A model generated the notes under the pieces. The model was not told where the DNA came from. It did no database searches and saw nothing but the letters and a program-made list of their open reading frames with translations. This document shows, one piece after another, positions 38,993-51,595 of a stretch of DNA of 64,000 nucleotides; the stretch's first letter is position 1; every line of letters starts with the position of its first letter. The position numbers and the translations under genes are program-made. This DNA comes from Antedon mediterranea (taxonomy: Eukaryota; Echinodermata; Crinoidea; Comatulida; Antedonidae), in assembly GCF_964355755.1 (NCBI RefSeq), contig NC_092670.1:2197001-2261000 (forward strand). Reading direction: 5' to 3'.

Positions 38993-41900
38993 CTACAACA
39001 AAATTAAATACTATTTCTAATATAATGGTTTCTGGTTTTAGATATAGTAACAATAACATAATAATAAATGTTAAAATATAAGAAATACCAGTAGTTTATT
39101 ATTTTAGACCACATATTTTTCATCTGATTATATTTTTGCATTTTAGAAGCATTAAAAATATTAGTTAAGTCTATCCTACTGTACCTGATGCATAGTCTGT
39201 CCTATCCACTTGTGGCGGTTGTTGTGGTAGATTTGAAGATGTTGATGGCGCATCTGAAATTACAAAATATATTAATACTCTAATTTATTTGATGACCGTT
39301 CACCTTTGAATTTGTCACACAATGCAGTCTGGTCCAGTATACAAAACAAAAAATGATGAAAACAAGAAAAGAAAAACGTAATAACGAAACTGAAATATAT
39401 ACAAGCAATGGGAGTTTTTTAAATTTGATCTTTTCTCATATATAGAGTTAAAAGTGTCAGATATATATATTGCTATATTTAGAAGAGTGCCTAATTTCTG
39501 GTTTTAGATATAACTATGACAATATCAATAAAATAAATTTTAAAAGAAATAGTTATAATCTTAAACCGATCTTCATCTGATTATTCATCAGATTTTAGAA
39601 GCATTAAAAAATATTACCTACCATACTCTCTTCTCCTATCCGTTTGCAGTGTTGGTGGTGGATTTGTAGATACAATTGGCGGTTCTAAAATGTACAAAAA
39701 TGTTATATTTTGTTTATAAATCAAAAGGCAAATTAGTGTGAAAATGACAATGCTGTATCAGTGGCTGGATCTCAATGGAGATATAAATAAATTAAGCATA
39801 AAGCTAAATCAAAAGTAAAACAGCCAGAAATGTAATGTTCTGTTAAATTATATTATATTTCATTATGAAGTTATTTTGTAGCAAGTTTTTTGTTTTTTAC
39901 TGATGTTCTTTGTTTTGAACAGCCTTGTTTTAGAATACAGTCTACAATAAATTCTAGGCTCTAGAAAGATAATTAAATGGCAGAATAATCAGGGAGTTGA
40001 TTTTTTGGCACTATTAAAAGCTACATGCCTAACTAAATGTACATACCTGATCCTGTATTTCTTGATTTTTCAAGTTCTCCTGCAAATATTTCAACATTTT
40101 AGCTTTGATTTTCATTTATTAAATTTAAAGATTGTCATATAACATTTTTATTATATCATACAAATATCCCATAAATACATGTAATTGATACATTTTCTTT
40201 TTACAATAATAAAATAAAATGCAGAAAGCAAAGCATTAATGTTTAAAAGGGTTTTAATTTTATATGACTATATTCGTTGTGGTTCCTCATTTTATTTGGA
40301 TCCAGAATGAATTAGGTTGAAACAATGTCCATGTGAAAAAAACTGCGAAGACAAAATCACATTTTACTGTATTAAACTTATTGTTTGTAGAGCACTGTCA
40401 TTTACAGTGATACTTACAGACAAATGGTAACTCAAATTTTTTTTGTCGTTGTTGTGTTAGTACTTTTGCCCTAAATTTATGTTTCAGTGGATCACTTCTT
40501 GTTACATGAAATACACATTCCTTCACAATGAATTACCACACTTAAACGGACACATTGTTTACAATACATTGAAACATCTGACTTTTTTTTAATATCTTAC
40601 CATAAAATGATCACTTCAAAGTTTACACACAATTTATTCATTTTTAATTTTTTTCAGTTCTTTATTCAAATTCATAAAATAACACAACATAAAAAATACA
40701 AAGAATGAATTCAGAGTAACACAAAAAAGTAACCAAAGGTCAAACTTATTTCCATTGTGGCCCTTAAGGATAAAAATACCATAAGAATAAACATTTACAA
40801 TAAACAATATTAAAACACATGTAGTAACAATATAAATATAAATTATAATCTTTCAAGCATAACCTCTTTGAGATGTTTATAACCTCTTTGAGGTCCAATC
40901 CAATTGTGGATATTAGGATAAATTGTTACTAGTAATGTATGGCAATGTTATAGTTATATATTATATATATATTATATATAAATATTTTTATAATTAAGCT
41001 TTCTCCTTGGCACCATCCCCACCCCACCCCCTTCTCTGATTGCATTTTTAATTACCTTATTACTAAATTGTTTTCCATTACGATTAGGAGTAAAAAGTTA
41101 TTGATTGATTAGTTCACACCGGAAGCATTTTGTTAAATAATGGTTAGAATTGAACAGTGCCGGCTTCCATTGTGTGAGACTGAAAATGGAGTTTTAATGT
41201 GAATGTTCATTGTTTAGTTTATAAGAATTATAATTCACATGTTTTCATTGTTCAGTATAGATATTCTATAGACATATGTAGAATTATGAACATTATTTAA
41301 GCTTGTGTCAAATTGCAATAGTGTAACATATAAACACACTGTACGCTAGTTAGGCTGGCGTTGTCTGCTGGTTGAATTAGTTGTTTTTCTTTTTATACCT
41401 AAATTTAAAAGTCAAAGATTCAGGATGTCGACCATACCCACTTTTTACCCCAATTTTTAAATAAACATCATAGGTCAATTTTATAAGCGTTATTCTCAAA
41501 TTGGATTTTAGGTTAGAGTATAACAAATAATTAATTTTATATAAGCTTTAAATAAATAATCAACTATATTTTTGTGCAATAGGATCTTACAATAGACTAT
41601 TTTTGTTTTTTTTGTAATATTATTTTTATATGGTTTTTGTTGCTGCTCAATATTGTCTTGATTTTCCTGGTTCTGCCCATAATGTTTTAATGTTATATAT
41701 TTTAGTATGTACACACAATGCTTTCAGCTTTTGCTGCTTTTTGTATTACATTTTTATACTGTAATAAATAAATACATTTTTTTTAGTAGAATCCATTAAT
41801 AAAAATTGGGGAAAACCCTGTATTTTTGCATAAAATGCAGTTTGTGACCTTCAGTTAGATCAAAATAATGTATACCAATGCCATTAAATAAGTGCAATAT

Positions 41901-42719
41901 TTAACCCTAACCCTAACACAATGTTGAATTACAGAATATTCATTTTTTGGAAAAAAAGAAACAAGCATACTTTCTGTATTGCTTGATGATCCAGCTCCAC
42001 TTCTTGATTGTTCACCTAAAAAGAAAGTATTTTAGTACAGTATTACAACATCCATGTTATTGATTACTATCCATTTCGATAATTTTTTTCCCTCAAACCA
42101 TTCTATACTACAGAACTATATCATTTATTTCTGCTGTGAATGAGCTAATTATACTGCTTTGGTTTACCTTTTAGTGTTGTCAATGCCTCGACTTCTTTCG
42201 TCATCTTCTTATCTGTAAGCAGTTCAATGAATTTGTCCATCTCATTTCCTTCTGCAAGTGTGCCTTTCATTTCTAATTTTAAGATTAACCAAAACGGATC
42301 CGTTTTGTCACTGACTTTAATGCCTTTAAGGTGGCCAATTCTGAAAATGTTGTCTGTATTCAATTTCTGACCAAACGCTATCAATTTTCTTCGATGCTCT
42401 GAAAAATGTTTGAATGGAATGCATTTGAAGTTTGGTAATTTCACAGTTTTCGCAATCACATCTTGAACACCCTGAAGTCCGCATATATTAGTGGCTTCAA
42501 CAAGAATACCAATGTCTGCTGGTTTGAGAAGTCCAGATCCCTTAAGTAGACCAAGCAGATCATAGGGTGTATTTCCACTCTCTATTTTGTTCAAAGTAAT
42601 GGTTGTATCACGATACGTGAACTCGCTTAGTAACACTCTCAGCATGTCAATGTTTCCATGTTCCTTCCACCAGTCTGATACCTCTGTGAGCAGTTCATTG
42701 TAATCGTCCTCTTTCAATT
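38430..42719 (-). CDS. Multi-exon gene with two double death-effector-like modules joined by short linker exons (5' end not found)
   Basis: Six exons in minus-strand order: 42168-42719, 41971-42015, 40047-40079, 39622-39684, 39185-39253, 38430-38992 (stop TAG). All have AG acceptors and GT donors and every junction is phase 1, giving about 440 residues. The two long exons are paralogous and each holds two helical modules. In each module an L-rich helix pair leads to a segment such as PYDLLGLLKGSGLL or LILKLEMKGTLAEG, resembling death effector domains ('LF..L...G.L...' then a leucine helix). The linkers are Ser/Pro/Gln-rich. DED proteins are adaptors in apoptosis and innate immunity and are expanded in echinoderms and amphioxus. 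The DED call is from fold pattern only; CARD or another death-fold type is possible. The first exon before 42719 must end in phase 1 and was not identified. Confidence 0.6.
39185..39253 (-). CDS. Linker exon 4 of the death-fold gene
   Basis: 69 nt, phase 1-1, acceptor GTAATTTCAG, donor GTACAG. Encodes APSTSSNLPQQPPQVDRTDY and splices into the module B exon. Confidence 0.55.
39622..39684 (-). CDS. Linker exon 3 of the death-fold gene
   Basis: 63 nt, phase 1-1, acceptor ACATTTTAG, donor GTAGGT. Encodes PPIVSTNPPPTLQTDRRREY. It resembles linker exon 4 (both have a Ser-Thr-Asn-Pro core and a TDR or VDR motif), suggesting exon duplication. Confidence 0.52.
40047..40079 (-). CDS. Linker exon 2 of the death-fold gene
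   Basis: 33 nt, phase 1-1, acceptor ATATTTGCAG, donor GTATGT. Encodes ELEKSRNTGS. Short, so it rests on the splice sites and phase agreement. Confidence 0.45.
41971..42015 (-). CDS. Linker exon 1 of the death-fold gene
   Basis: 45 nt, phase 1-1, acceptor TTTCTTTTTAG, donor GTATGC. Encodes EQSRSGAGSSSNTE, a low-complexity Ser/Gly linker. A close paralogue with the same intron flanks is at 56523-56564, which supports it as a real exon. Confidence 0.6.
42168..42719 (-). CDS. Exon with double death-effector-like module A
   Basis: 552 nt, phase 1 at both ends; acceptor TTATTAG, donor GTAAAC. Module A1 runs from YNELLTEVSDWWKEHG to CGLQGVQDVI and module A2 from FSEHRRKLIAFGQKL to MTKEVEALT. The stretch KFTGN-like spacer between them is short. 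About half of the aligned positions appear to match the module B exon. There is no stop inside. Reading past the donor meets a stop within ten codons, so splicing onward is expected. Confidence 0.62.
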
Positions 42720-43833
42720 CTAATAATTAAATAACGTAATTAAGTTTTTTAAGCTTTAAAAAGTAAAAACTGATACTCTTTGTGTTTTGTAGGCCGATGT
42801 AATTGTTTTCTACTAAGAATTCAATATCTGAATAAATAAATATTTTACGATGCCTATCTAATCTCTAATTTTCATAATTCTCTTAACCTCATTTCCTTTC
42901 AGTTGTAAACCATGCATTAATTTAATAAGCAAAAATATGTTTACATGACTTCTGAACCTCTCATTTGTGACTTACATTTACTCTGTATTTTTAATTGTAC
43001 AAATAATAAGGCACACCCAGATGTTTGAGGAATTTCTTACAGTTTATACTTGGATGTATGTGGCTGAGAGAGATCACACCAGGTTGGATCGTTATCTTTA
43101 AAAGCAGACCTCTGGTAATAACACTTTTTCAAAATTTGGAACAGTATTATGGAATGTTCTCACCTCTAAAATCCAGGAACAAACCTCTGTTAATTTAGCA
43201 AAGCCCTTAAAACGCATCTGTTTGCTAATAAGTAACTCTATTGCTATAATTGAAATAATAATAATGAAAAAAATCACTTAAAATTTGAAAAAAAGAAAGT
43301 GATTTTCACCTGCTTCCATGTTGCAAATTCAATTTTCTATCTTCATTTCTGAAAAGTGAATGGATTGTGTTTAATGTATTTGTTTATTTATCTACACTAA
43401 ACAAATAAAAATGCTACATAAACCTCTAGTTCGACAGTGCATCACACGCACTACTATCGCACCATACGATTTACCTTGCAGTGATTTATCAACTAACATA
43501 TATGGTTATAGCGGCCTCTAAAATATAATTTTAACCATGAGACCTTTACTTAGAAAGAATCTGTAAAGTCCTAGCTGTCAGTCCATCTCCGAAAATAACT
43601 GTGTTTGATTTATTTCAATAATGAAATATAAATTTACACTGTGGGCTACTGATTTTTATATTCTTCTACCTATTTAGCAGGTTTTTTATACAACGGGTTA
43701 CTACCAAATTTAAATTTATTATGATATCCAATCCTATATTTTTTTATATTTTGATAAATATATAAAATAAAGATAATGCAATAAAGATGATTATGTATAA
43801 TAAAGTAAAAGTTTTTCTCTGATATGACAAATT
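42720..43833. other. Spacer upstream of the death-fold module A exon
   Basis: AT-rich. Contains the LINE relic at 43085-43215. No upstream exon of the minus-strand gene was recognised. Confidence 0.4.
43085..43215 (+). mobile_element. Degraded non-LTR retrotransposon C-terminus
   Basis: A forward frame reads TRLDRYL, stop, then NTFSKFGTVLWNVLTSKI and LAKPLKRICL, resembling the ALWNSLP...FK..LK end of LINE reverse transcriptases. It has one in-frame stop and no flanking structure. Confidence 0.5.
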
Positions 43834-46322
43834 TTGAATTACAGCGTAAAATGGCTTGCCTTACTTTGTATTGAATTACAGCGTAAAATGGCTTGCCTTA
43901 CTTTGTATTGAATTACAGCGTAAAATGGCTTGCCTTACTTTGTATTGAATTACAGCGTAAAATGGCTGCCTTACGTTGTATTGAATTACAGCGTAAAATG
44001 GCTGCCTTACTTTGTATTGAATTACAGCGTAAAATGGCTTGCCTTACTTTGTATTGAATTACAGCGTAAAATGGCTTGCCTTACTTTGTATTGAATTACA
44101 GCGTAAAATGGCTTGCCTTACTTTGTATTGAATTACAGCGTAAAATGGCTTGCCTTACTTTGTATTGAATTACAGCGTAAAATGGCTTGCCTTACTTTGT
44201 ATTGAATTACAGCGTAAAATGGCTTGCCTTACTTTGTATTGAATTACAGCGTAAAATGGCTTGCCTTACTTTGTATTGAATTACAGCGTAAAATGGCTTG
44301 CCTTACTTTGTATTGAATTACAGCGTAAAATGGCTTGCCTTACTTTGTATTGAATTACAGCGTAAAATGGCTTGCCTTACTTTGTATTGAATTACAGCGT
44401 AAAATGGCTTGCCTTACTTTGTATTGAATTACAGCGTAAAATGGCTTGCCTTACTTTGTATTGAATTACAGCGTAAAATGGCTTGCCTTACTTTGTATTG
44501 AATTACAGCGTAAAATGGCTTGCCTTACTTTGTATTGAATTACAGCGTAAAATGGCTTGCCTTACTTTGTATTGAATTACAGCGTAAAATGGCTTGCCTT
44601 ACTTTGTATTGAATTACAGCGTAAAATGGCTTGCCTTACTTTGTATTGAATTACAGCGTAAAATGGCTTGCCTTACTTTGTATTGAATTACAGCGTAAAA
44701 TGGCTTGCCTTACTTTGTATTGAATTACAGCGTAAAATGGCTTGCCTTACTTTGTATTGAATTACAGCGTAAAATGGCTTGCCTTACTTTGTATTGAATT
44801 ACAGCGTAAAATGGCTTGCCTTACTTTGTATTGAATTACAGCGTAAAATGGCTTGCCTTACTTTGTATTGAATTACAGCGTAAAATGGCTTGCCTTACTT
44901 TGTATTGAATTACAGCGTAAAATGGCTTGCCTTACTTTGTATTGAATTACAGCGTAAAATGGCTTGCCTTACTTTGTATTGAATTACAGCGTAAAATGGC
45001 TTGCCTTACTTTGTATTGAATTACAGCGTAAAATGGCTTGCCTTACTTTGTATTGAATTACAGCGTAAAATGGCTTGCCTTACTTTGTATTGAATTACAG
45101 CGTAAAATGGCTTGCCTTACTTTGTATTGAATTACAGCGTAAAATGGCTTGCCTTACTTTGTATTGAATTACAGCGTAAAATGGCTTGCCTTACTTTGTA
45201 TTGAATTACAGCGTAAAATGGCTTGCCTTACTTTGTATTGAATTACAGCGTAAAATGGCTTGCCTTACTTTGTATTGAATTACAGCGTAAAATGGCTTGC
45301 CTTACTTTGTATTGAATTACAGCGTAAAATGGCTTGCCTTACTTTGTATTGAATTACAGCGTAAAATGGCTGCCTTACTTTGTATTGAATTACAGCGTAA
45401 AATGGCTTAAAATGGCTTGCCTTACTTTGTATTGAATTACAGCGTAAAATGGCTTGCCTTACTTTGTATTGAATTACAGCGTAAAATGGCTTGCCTTACT
45501 TTGTATTGAATTACAGCGTAAAATGGCTTGCCTTACTTTGTATTGAATTACAGAGTAAAATGGCTTGCCTTACTTTGTATTGAATTACAGCGTAAAATGG
45601 CTTGCCTTACTTTGTATTGAATTACAGCGTAAAATGGCTTGCCTTACTTTGTATTGAATTACAGCGTAAAATGGCTTGCCTTACTTTGTATTGAATTACA
45701 GCGTAAAATGGCTTGCCTTACTTTGTATTGAATTACAGCGTAAAATGGCTTGCCTTACTTTGTATTGAATTACAGCGTAAAATGGCTTGCCTTACTTTGT
45801 ATTGAATTACAGCGTAAAATGGCTTGCCTTACTTTGTATTGAATTACAGCGTAAAATGGCTTGCCTTACTTTGTATTGAATTACAGCGTAAAATGGCTTG
45901 CCTTACTTTGTATTGAATTACAGCGTAAAATGGCTGCCTTACTTTGTATTGAATTACAGCGTAAAATGGCTTAAAATGGCTTGCCTTACTTTGTATTGAA
46001 TTACAGAGTAAAATGGCTTGCCTTACTTTGTATTGAATTACAGCGTAAAATGGCTTGCCTTACTTTGTATTGAATTACAGCGTAAAATGGCTTGCCTTAC
46101 TTTGTATTGAATTACAGCGTAAAATGGCTTGCCTTACTTTGTATTGAATTACAGCGTAAAATGGCTGCCTTACTTTGTATTGAATTACAGAGTAAAATGG
46201 CTTGCCTTACTTTGTATTGAATTACAGCGTAAAATGGCTGCCTTACTTTGTGTTGAATTACAGCGTAAAATGGCTTGCCTTACTTTGTATTGAATTACAG
46301 CGTAAAATGGCTGCCTTACTTT
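43834..46322. repeat. 37-bp minisatellite, about 67 units (2.5 kb)
   Basis: The unit starts TTGAATTACAGCGTAAAATG and continues GCTTGCCTTACTTTGTA. Most units are identical. Variants have GGCTGCC (one T lost), CAGAGTAAA, or a 10-bp internal repeat (GGCTTAAAATGG). The same GGCTGCC-then-GGCTTAAAATGG pair recurs about 564 bp apart (45369 and 45933), showing that blocks of units have been duplicated. No reading frame is likely. Confidence 0.97.
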
Positions 46323-46948
46323 TTTCGGAGTTTATCATCATAATAATATAAGAAGTATGTGACGCCATTTTTTTTACAATAATATGGTAACATTTATAAT
46401 GGCATTTGGAATAAAAAATGATTTTTCCCGAATTCAGGTAATGTTAGATTTCAAAACAAATGGATGATTCATTCTTTCACATTATTGATTGTTTCCAATT
46501 TTATACAAATGGATGATAACTTAATCAAATTGTTCTCTTTTACCACTGTATATACAGTAGGTAATTTGTATAATTCCCTATGTTTTTTTAGGGCTATAAA
46601 CTAGATTTATTAGTTTTCTCTAGCAGTCTCAAAGTATAAGATTGGCTTGGTCTTTGCATTAGGCCTAGGTTCTATTTATAAGAAAAATAGTGCTATTCAG
46701 AAACCAACCATTATTCATATTACATATTGATTCTCAGGTATCTTACATTTTGAGAATTTTTTCATGCAATGTTGCTGATAGTATTCGAAAATCGACTTGT
46801 TGTGCTTGCCATCTTCGCATCTAAGTTAAAGCACTGCCTTTTTTAATGGCTTCCCAGCCTAGCAATTTGTCAATGATTACGATAAATACATTGAATAAAA
46901 GTAGGTTACAAAACAAATAATGAATGTTGTGTATTCTTTGAATGGAAA

Positions 46949-47043
46949 GAATATTTCATTTGATAAAAAGTTGACTGCTCTATTTTCAATTTGGCCGCCT
47001 TGTTAAAAATAGAGCAGTCAATTTTTCAACTCATGAAATATTC
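46949..47043. mobile_element. 95-bp hairpin element
   Basis: GAATATTTCAT and TTGACTGCTCTATTTT on the left pair with AAAATAGAGCAGTCAA and ATGAAATATTC on the right around a short GC-richer loop (TTTGGCCGCCTTG). Probably a solo foldback MITE. Confidence 0.6.
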
Positions 47044-47307
47044 TCACCATCATCATAAACATCACTACTATTTGTATAATATACAAATTCCAAGGGGAAT
47101 GCCACAAAATAACATACATAATATTTCGAGGCAGTGCTACAACTTTGGATGCAGAGTAAAACAGTTATAGACAGCACGCACTACAGGTTGATTTTTTAAT
47201 GTGGATAAGTCAACAACCTTGTGTGGCAAACATTCCAAAATATGTTCTAACAAGAAATATTTCTTACAAAAAACGCTGCTCGACTTTTTGATTTTATTAT
47301 GGTTTTT

Positions 47308-47465
47308 CATTAAATGATGCAATTTTGTTATTGATACTCTATTAAATAATTTAAGGAATAAGGATTTATTATATAGTTTAACAATCTTCATTAAATGATG
47401 CTATTTGTTATTGATACTCTATTAAATAATTTAAGGAATAATGATTTATTATATAGTTTAACATA
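47308..47465. repeat. 81-bp tandem duplication
   Basis: CATTAAATGATGC through AGTTTAACA occurs at 47308 and again at 47389 with only a few differences. Confidence 0.85.
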
Positions 47466-50400
47466 AACATTTTGTGTAAAGTAAAATATAATCAACAAAC
47501 AACATTTAATGTAAAAATAAATACTATATGGTCCTATTTTCATCTTTAAATGGTTAAAAATGTGGAAAACCGATTTCAATAATTGAAGTGGCTCGCTATA
47601 AATCCCCACATGCACAAATATCGAGCTTGAGCTAGTTATCCTCACATATCCGACCGCCCTAATAAATTTGTTTATAGATTACAATTGACTTGTACTTTTA
47701 ACATTGCGTAATTCTTTCTATACAATTAACAAAAGATTTTAAATATTTACAAAAACAGATTAATATGGTTGCTAATATGAACAATTAAAACTAATAAATT
47801 TGATATATGACAATATAAAACAAATTGCCGATGAGGCAAGCCATTATGATTGTATAGTATATATTTTATTAAATTCTGATTTCCTGAAAATGAACATATA
47901 AAGTTTGAAATATTGAATCATAATCACATTGGTCTTGCATTAGTTTGTATTTATAAAAAAATAGTGCAAACAAGTATTTTTTGAGTAATAAAAAGAGATC
48001 CATATATAAATGTCCCCAAGCTAGCTAAATCATAATTTTATTTCTAAAAATAAATTTTTTGTTTGCCTATGTTTGTTTATTTATAATGTAACAAATAACA
48101 TAAAAGTTCTTGAATAAATAAATAAATGTAAATAGATTTCTTTATAACCAAATGCTTGATCAAAAACTAAACTAAATTGTATATTTGAAAACTGTTTACA
48201 AAACAAAATAACAATTAGTAACTAACCTTAATTTCTTTGTGATAATCTACCAGTTGTTCATTCTGTAACCTACTATACAGTGAGATTCAGGTGTGGCCAA
48301 TAAAACAGTAATACTAACATTAACACAAAGTTCAGTGTGATGATGCTTGAAAACTGCAACATGAACTTTGTTATTGATAGAACTGGCCAATGGACCTGAC
48401 GATTATTACCAAGTATGAAACGCCACAAAAGTATTAATTTAGAATATAATCCGCTACTGAACTTTGGTTCATCAAAAGAAAACAGATTGGATTATTAAAT
48501 GTTTTATTGGCAAGTAAAAAAAAACACTCATGCAAAAATACATTATATTTACCAATCTTTTATTAAACATACATTTTAAAATTACACTTGAAATTTTTCA
48601 ATCATCCAGATTTATTAAATAGTTGATTGGCTTAAATCCTACTGATAATGGCGATTCTAATTTTCAGAGAGAAGTCAGGAATCCAATGCCGCTGATTCTT
48701 TCTGTTATTTAAAAGAAATTTATTATATTCCCATCAATATTATGTATAGCCTGTTGTGTGTATCTCAACGGTTTTTCTTTCTAAAAAAGCAATTATTTAA
48801 TGAATTACAAACATTCATATTTTGTTGATATCTTGACAACCATTATAATATAAATTATGGAAATACAAGGAGCATCATTTAAGTTCAGTGCTTGAATGTA
48901 TGGTTGAGTAATTGTGTATGAAGTCACGCTATAATTATATTATGCCATAGATAAACACAAGAAACCAGCACAAATAATATTCTGTACAATGTCGCAATAA
49001 AAGTGTATCTTGTATTTACCTTTGATTTCATACTAACCTCTTCTTCTTTTGTGTTTGAGTTGTGTATCTCATGTTTATATTATCTTTTATCTCTCCTCAG
49101 GTGTCATCAGGAGATATGGCTGTTATTTGTGTAGCAATTATTTACGAATTACTTCCCTCAACTTACCTTTGATTATACAATATTTTCCTCAAATGACTTT
49201 GTATTTGAGTAGGTTATCTCATGTCAATATTATGTCATTATCTCTCTCACCATCAATCAATCAATCGTTTGATTTATATAGCGCCATTCGAACAGTCATT
49301 GCTCATGTGACACATGAGGATAAGAGACTTTGGATAGTTGCTTGGTTACACTTATTTTTCACTGTACAATTTAATGCTTTTATGAGTACAATTTAGCTTT
49401 GATATACCATAGTAAAATCAAATGACTTGTGTGTATTTGAGTAGCATAGCAAGTACAGAAATATATTTGCTATTTATTTAGGGCCAACATTATGTGTTAC
49501 GTTAAACAACTCTCACTTCCTTCTCTCAACTCTATACATTTTTCCCGAACTATTTAACTTTTTGTTTTTCAACCTATCCCACAAATTGAGCTGTCTAATT
49601 TAAGTGTCATTCAATAGTTATCAGTAGTATAATCTTTATTTCTAAATTTGAATTATACTATTGTATTACCTCAAAAGGCTTTTTCTGTATTTTCTTTGGT
49701 AAAAAACTGAGTGTCCTCTCTTAGCCCATCCTCGTGCATTTCCTGGTAATTTTGGTATAGTTCACGAATACTATGATACGTTTTATTTACGTTTGCGCAT
49801 TTAAAGTGTGATTAGTTAAGGACAAATTTTATTTTTTATTTTATTTTTAAAACCCGAAACAACCGCAGAAACAAATCCGCCACTTACAGCATGGTTTAAC
49901 AGATACAAAGACAATTCCAACAACTCAGAAACACTTAAATTACGACAAAACAGATAAAGATTGGAATTAAAATGTCGATGGGGATGGGCCTGGACTAAAC
50001 TATTATAAGATCTTTAAGAACATTGACTCTAAAGGGAACACAAAGGATATTGTTATTTCTTAAATTACGGGCGGGAACACGAATACCAAAATTGGAGATA
50101 AAGTTGCAGTCAAAAATAGAATTTATTTATGATTTATTTAGTCATCAATTACATCATAATTGCAACTGATAACAAGGATCCTGCATAAAAAGACATTTAA
50201 AAAGAAAAATAAGATCATGGTGACATCTTCGTAATGAAGGGGGAGATATGGGATATATATTTTTTTCATCGTCACAATTATAAAGATCGTTACATTTATA
50301 AAGGTTATTCTGATTGTGGCTGATGTAGCGCCAAAATCTAGAGTAGAGTCGGTCAATACGTGAGGCTAAATTATTATGACTTATGAATTATTAAGACTGG

Positions 50401-51595
50401 TGGAGGGATGACACTAATAATACTACAATGTACCTTTTGAACTACAGGGCTGGGTGTAGGAAATTACCATTTTCAGCTCGGAGAATTTGTTTGAATAAAT
50501 ATATTAAATATTTTTAGTTACATTGTTCAGTTACTTTTACTTTCTTATTTCAACATTTTTTGTTTCTGGATCGCACCGCATTTTGTAAGTGTCACGGATT
50601 CAAAAGTGTGATATAATGTTGTCAACACATAAATAATTCTGATACTTAAGTAAGACTGCCTTCGGCATTTCCCAAAAGATGTTTACTGCCATTTTTTCAT
50701 AGAGACTAATACGGAATTGAGAAATTGTGGAATTTACATATGGTGAGGTGCCGCACTTACGCAGATGTTTCCAAAGACCACTGTAGCAAGTGTGGGAAAT
50801 GACTGGGATTAGTAGTATCTGTCCAGTGTCAAAATGTCACGATTTATTAGGATTTATCGCACAATTTTAAAAGAGATTTTTTAGTTATACTATATATACT
50901 GGATGAAACTCCGCAACTCGGGACGAAACCGTGTACTTGCGTGTTCACTGTGTAAATAGTCCCGCATATTGGTTGATATCCTCGCTCACTCATAGTATTT
51001 TGTTTACATACAATTAAAATAAGACTGATTTTGTTTATTCGCTTATTTAATATACAATGTATGGTTATTTGTTATTCATTTTGATTTCAAGAAATATTAT
51101 TCTTCACGAGTAGACAACATTTTTGTGTGTATTGCCATAAAACAAAATTGTAGGAGGTATAATGAGCAGACCGTTACTAGGGTGTCACTTCATGCATCAG
51201 AGGGTGATATTTTGATTAACCTAGTACTGTACATTTACAAGGGTTGGTATTTTGCAGTGTAAAATACTGTCAACCTATGTCATTCCCGGGTTAATGAATC
51301 GCGTGTGAAATGGAAATTTATCTTGACACGACACAGGTTTGTTCTAAGCTAGGCATTGTAAAAGAGGTATTAGTGATTTGAAAAATCACAAGCGATGGAA
51401 AATCAAACTGTCGCTTGTCATTGATTAACTGGCTGGTGTTGCATCTACTTTCTTACATTGCGTCTCTAGTGAGAACAAGTTTATTCAAATCAATTGTTAT
51501 TGTGACCGGTATGCCAAATTAACATGGTTAAAAACAGATTAAAAAGAAATGTCAGGAACAAAGTAGCAAAACACATTAATATAAAAATACATTAT

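Larger units (their letters stand above)
36046..39110. repeat. Segmental duplication, copy 1
   Basis: Shares a long colinear but diverged match with 50398-55900: for example ACCATTTTCAACTCGGAGAA (36115) with ACCATTTTCAGCTCGGAGAA (50466), and GCCGCACTTACGCAGATGTT in both. This copy keeps an intact double death-fold exon at its right end. It lacks the insertions and repeat expansions of copy 2, so it looks closer to the ancestral state. Confidence 0.88.
46323..50397. other. AT-rich intergenic DNA, no gene recognised
   Basis: No convincing coding region on either strand; reading frames of up to about 115 codons lack family resemblance and coding character. Contains the hairpin element at 46949-47043, the tandem duplication at 47308-47465, and a GATTTATATAGCGCCATTCG fragment at about 49269 that recalls a dispersed repeat end. 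Confidence 0.5.

Noticed and set aside
38686-39081. Plus-strand open frame of 131 codons
   Set aside because: Antisense of the death-fold module B exon, which has the splice sites and the paralogue.
41901-41918. Telomere-like TAACCC words
   Set aside because: Only two units of CCCTAA inside a unique sequence; no array.
43834-46322. CRISPR-like look of regular repeats
   Set aside because: Units are contiguous with no unique spacers, in an animal genome; it is a minisatellite.
47137-47645. Two adjacent 84-codon minus-strand frames sharing YNKSLFLKLFNRVSIT
   Set aside because: The shared stretch comes from the 81-bp tandem duplication; AT-rich with no coding character.
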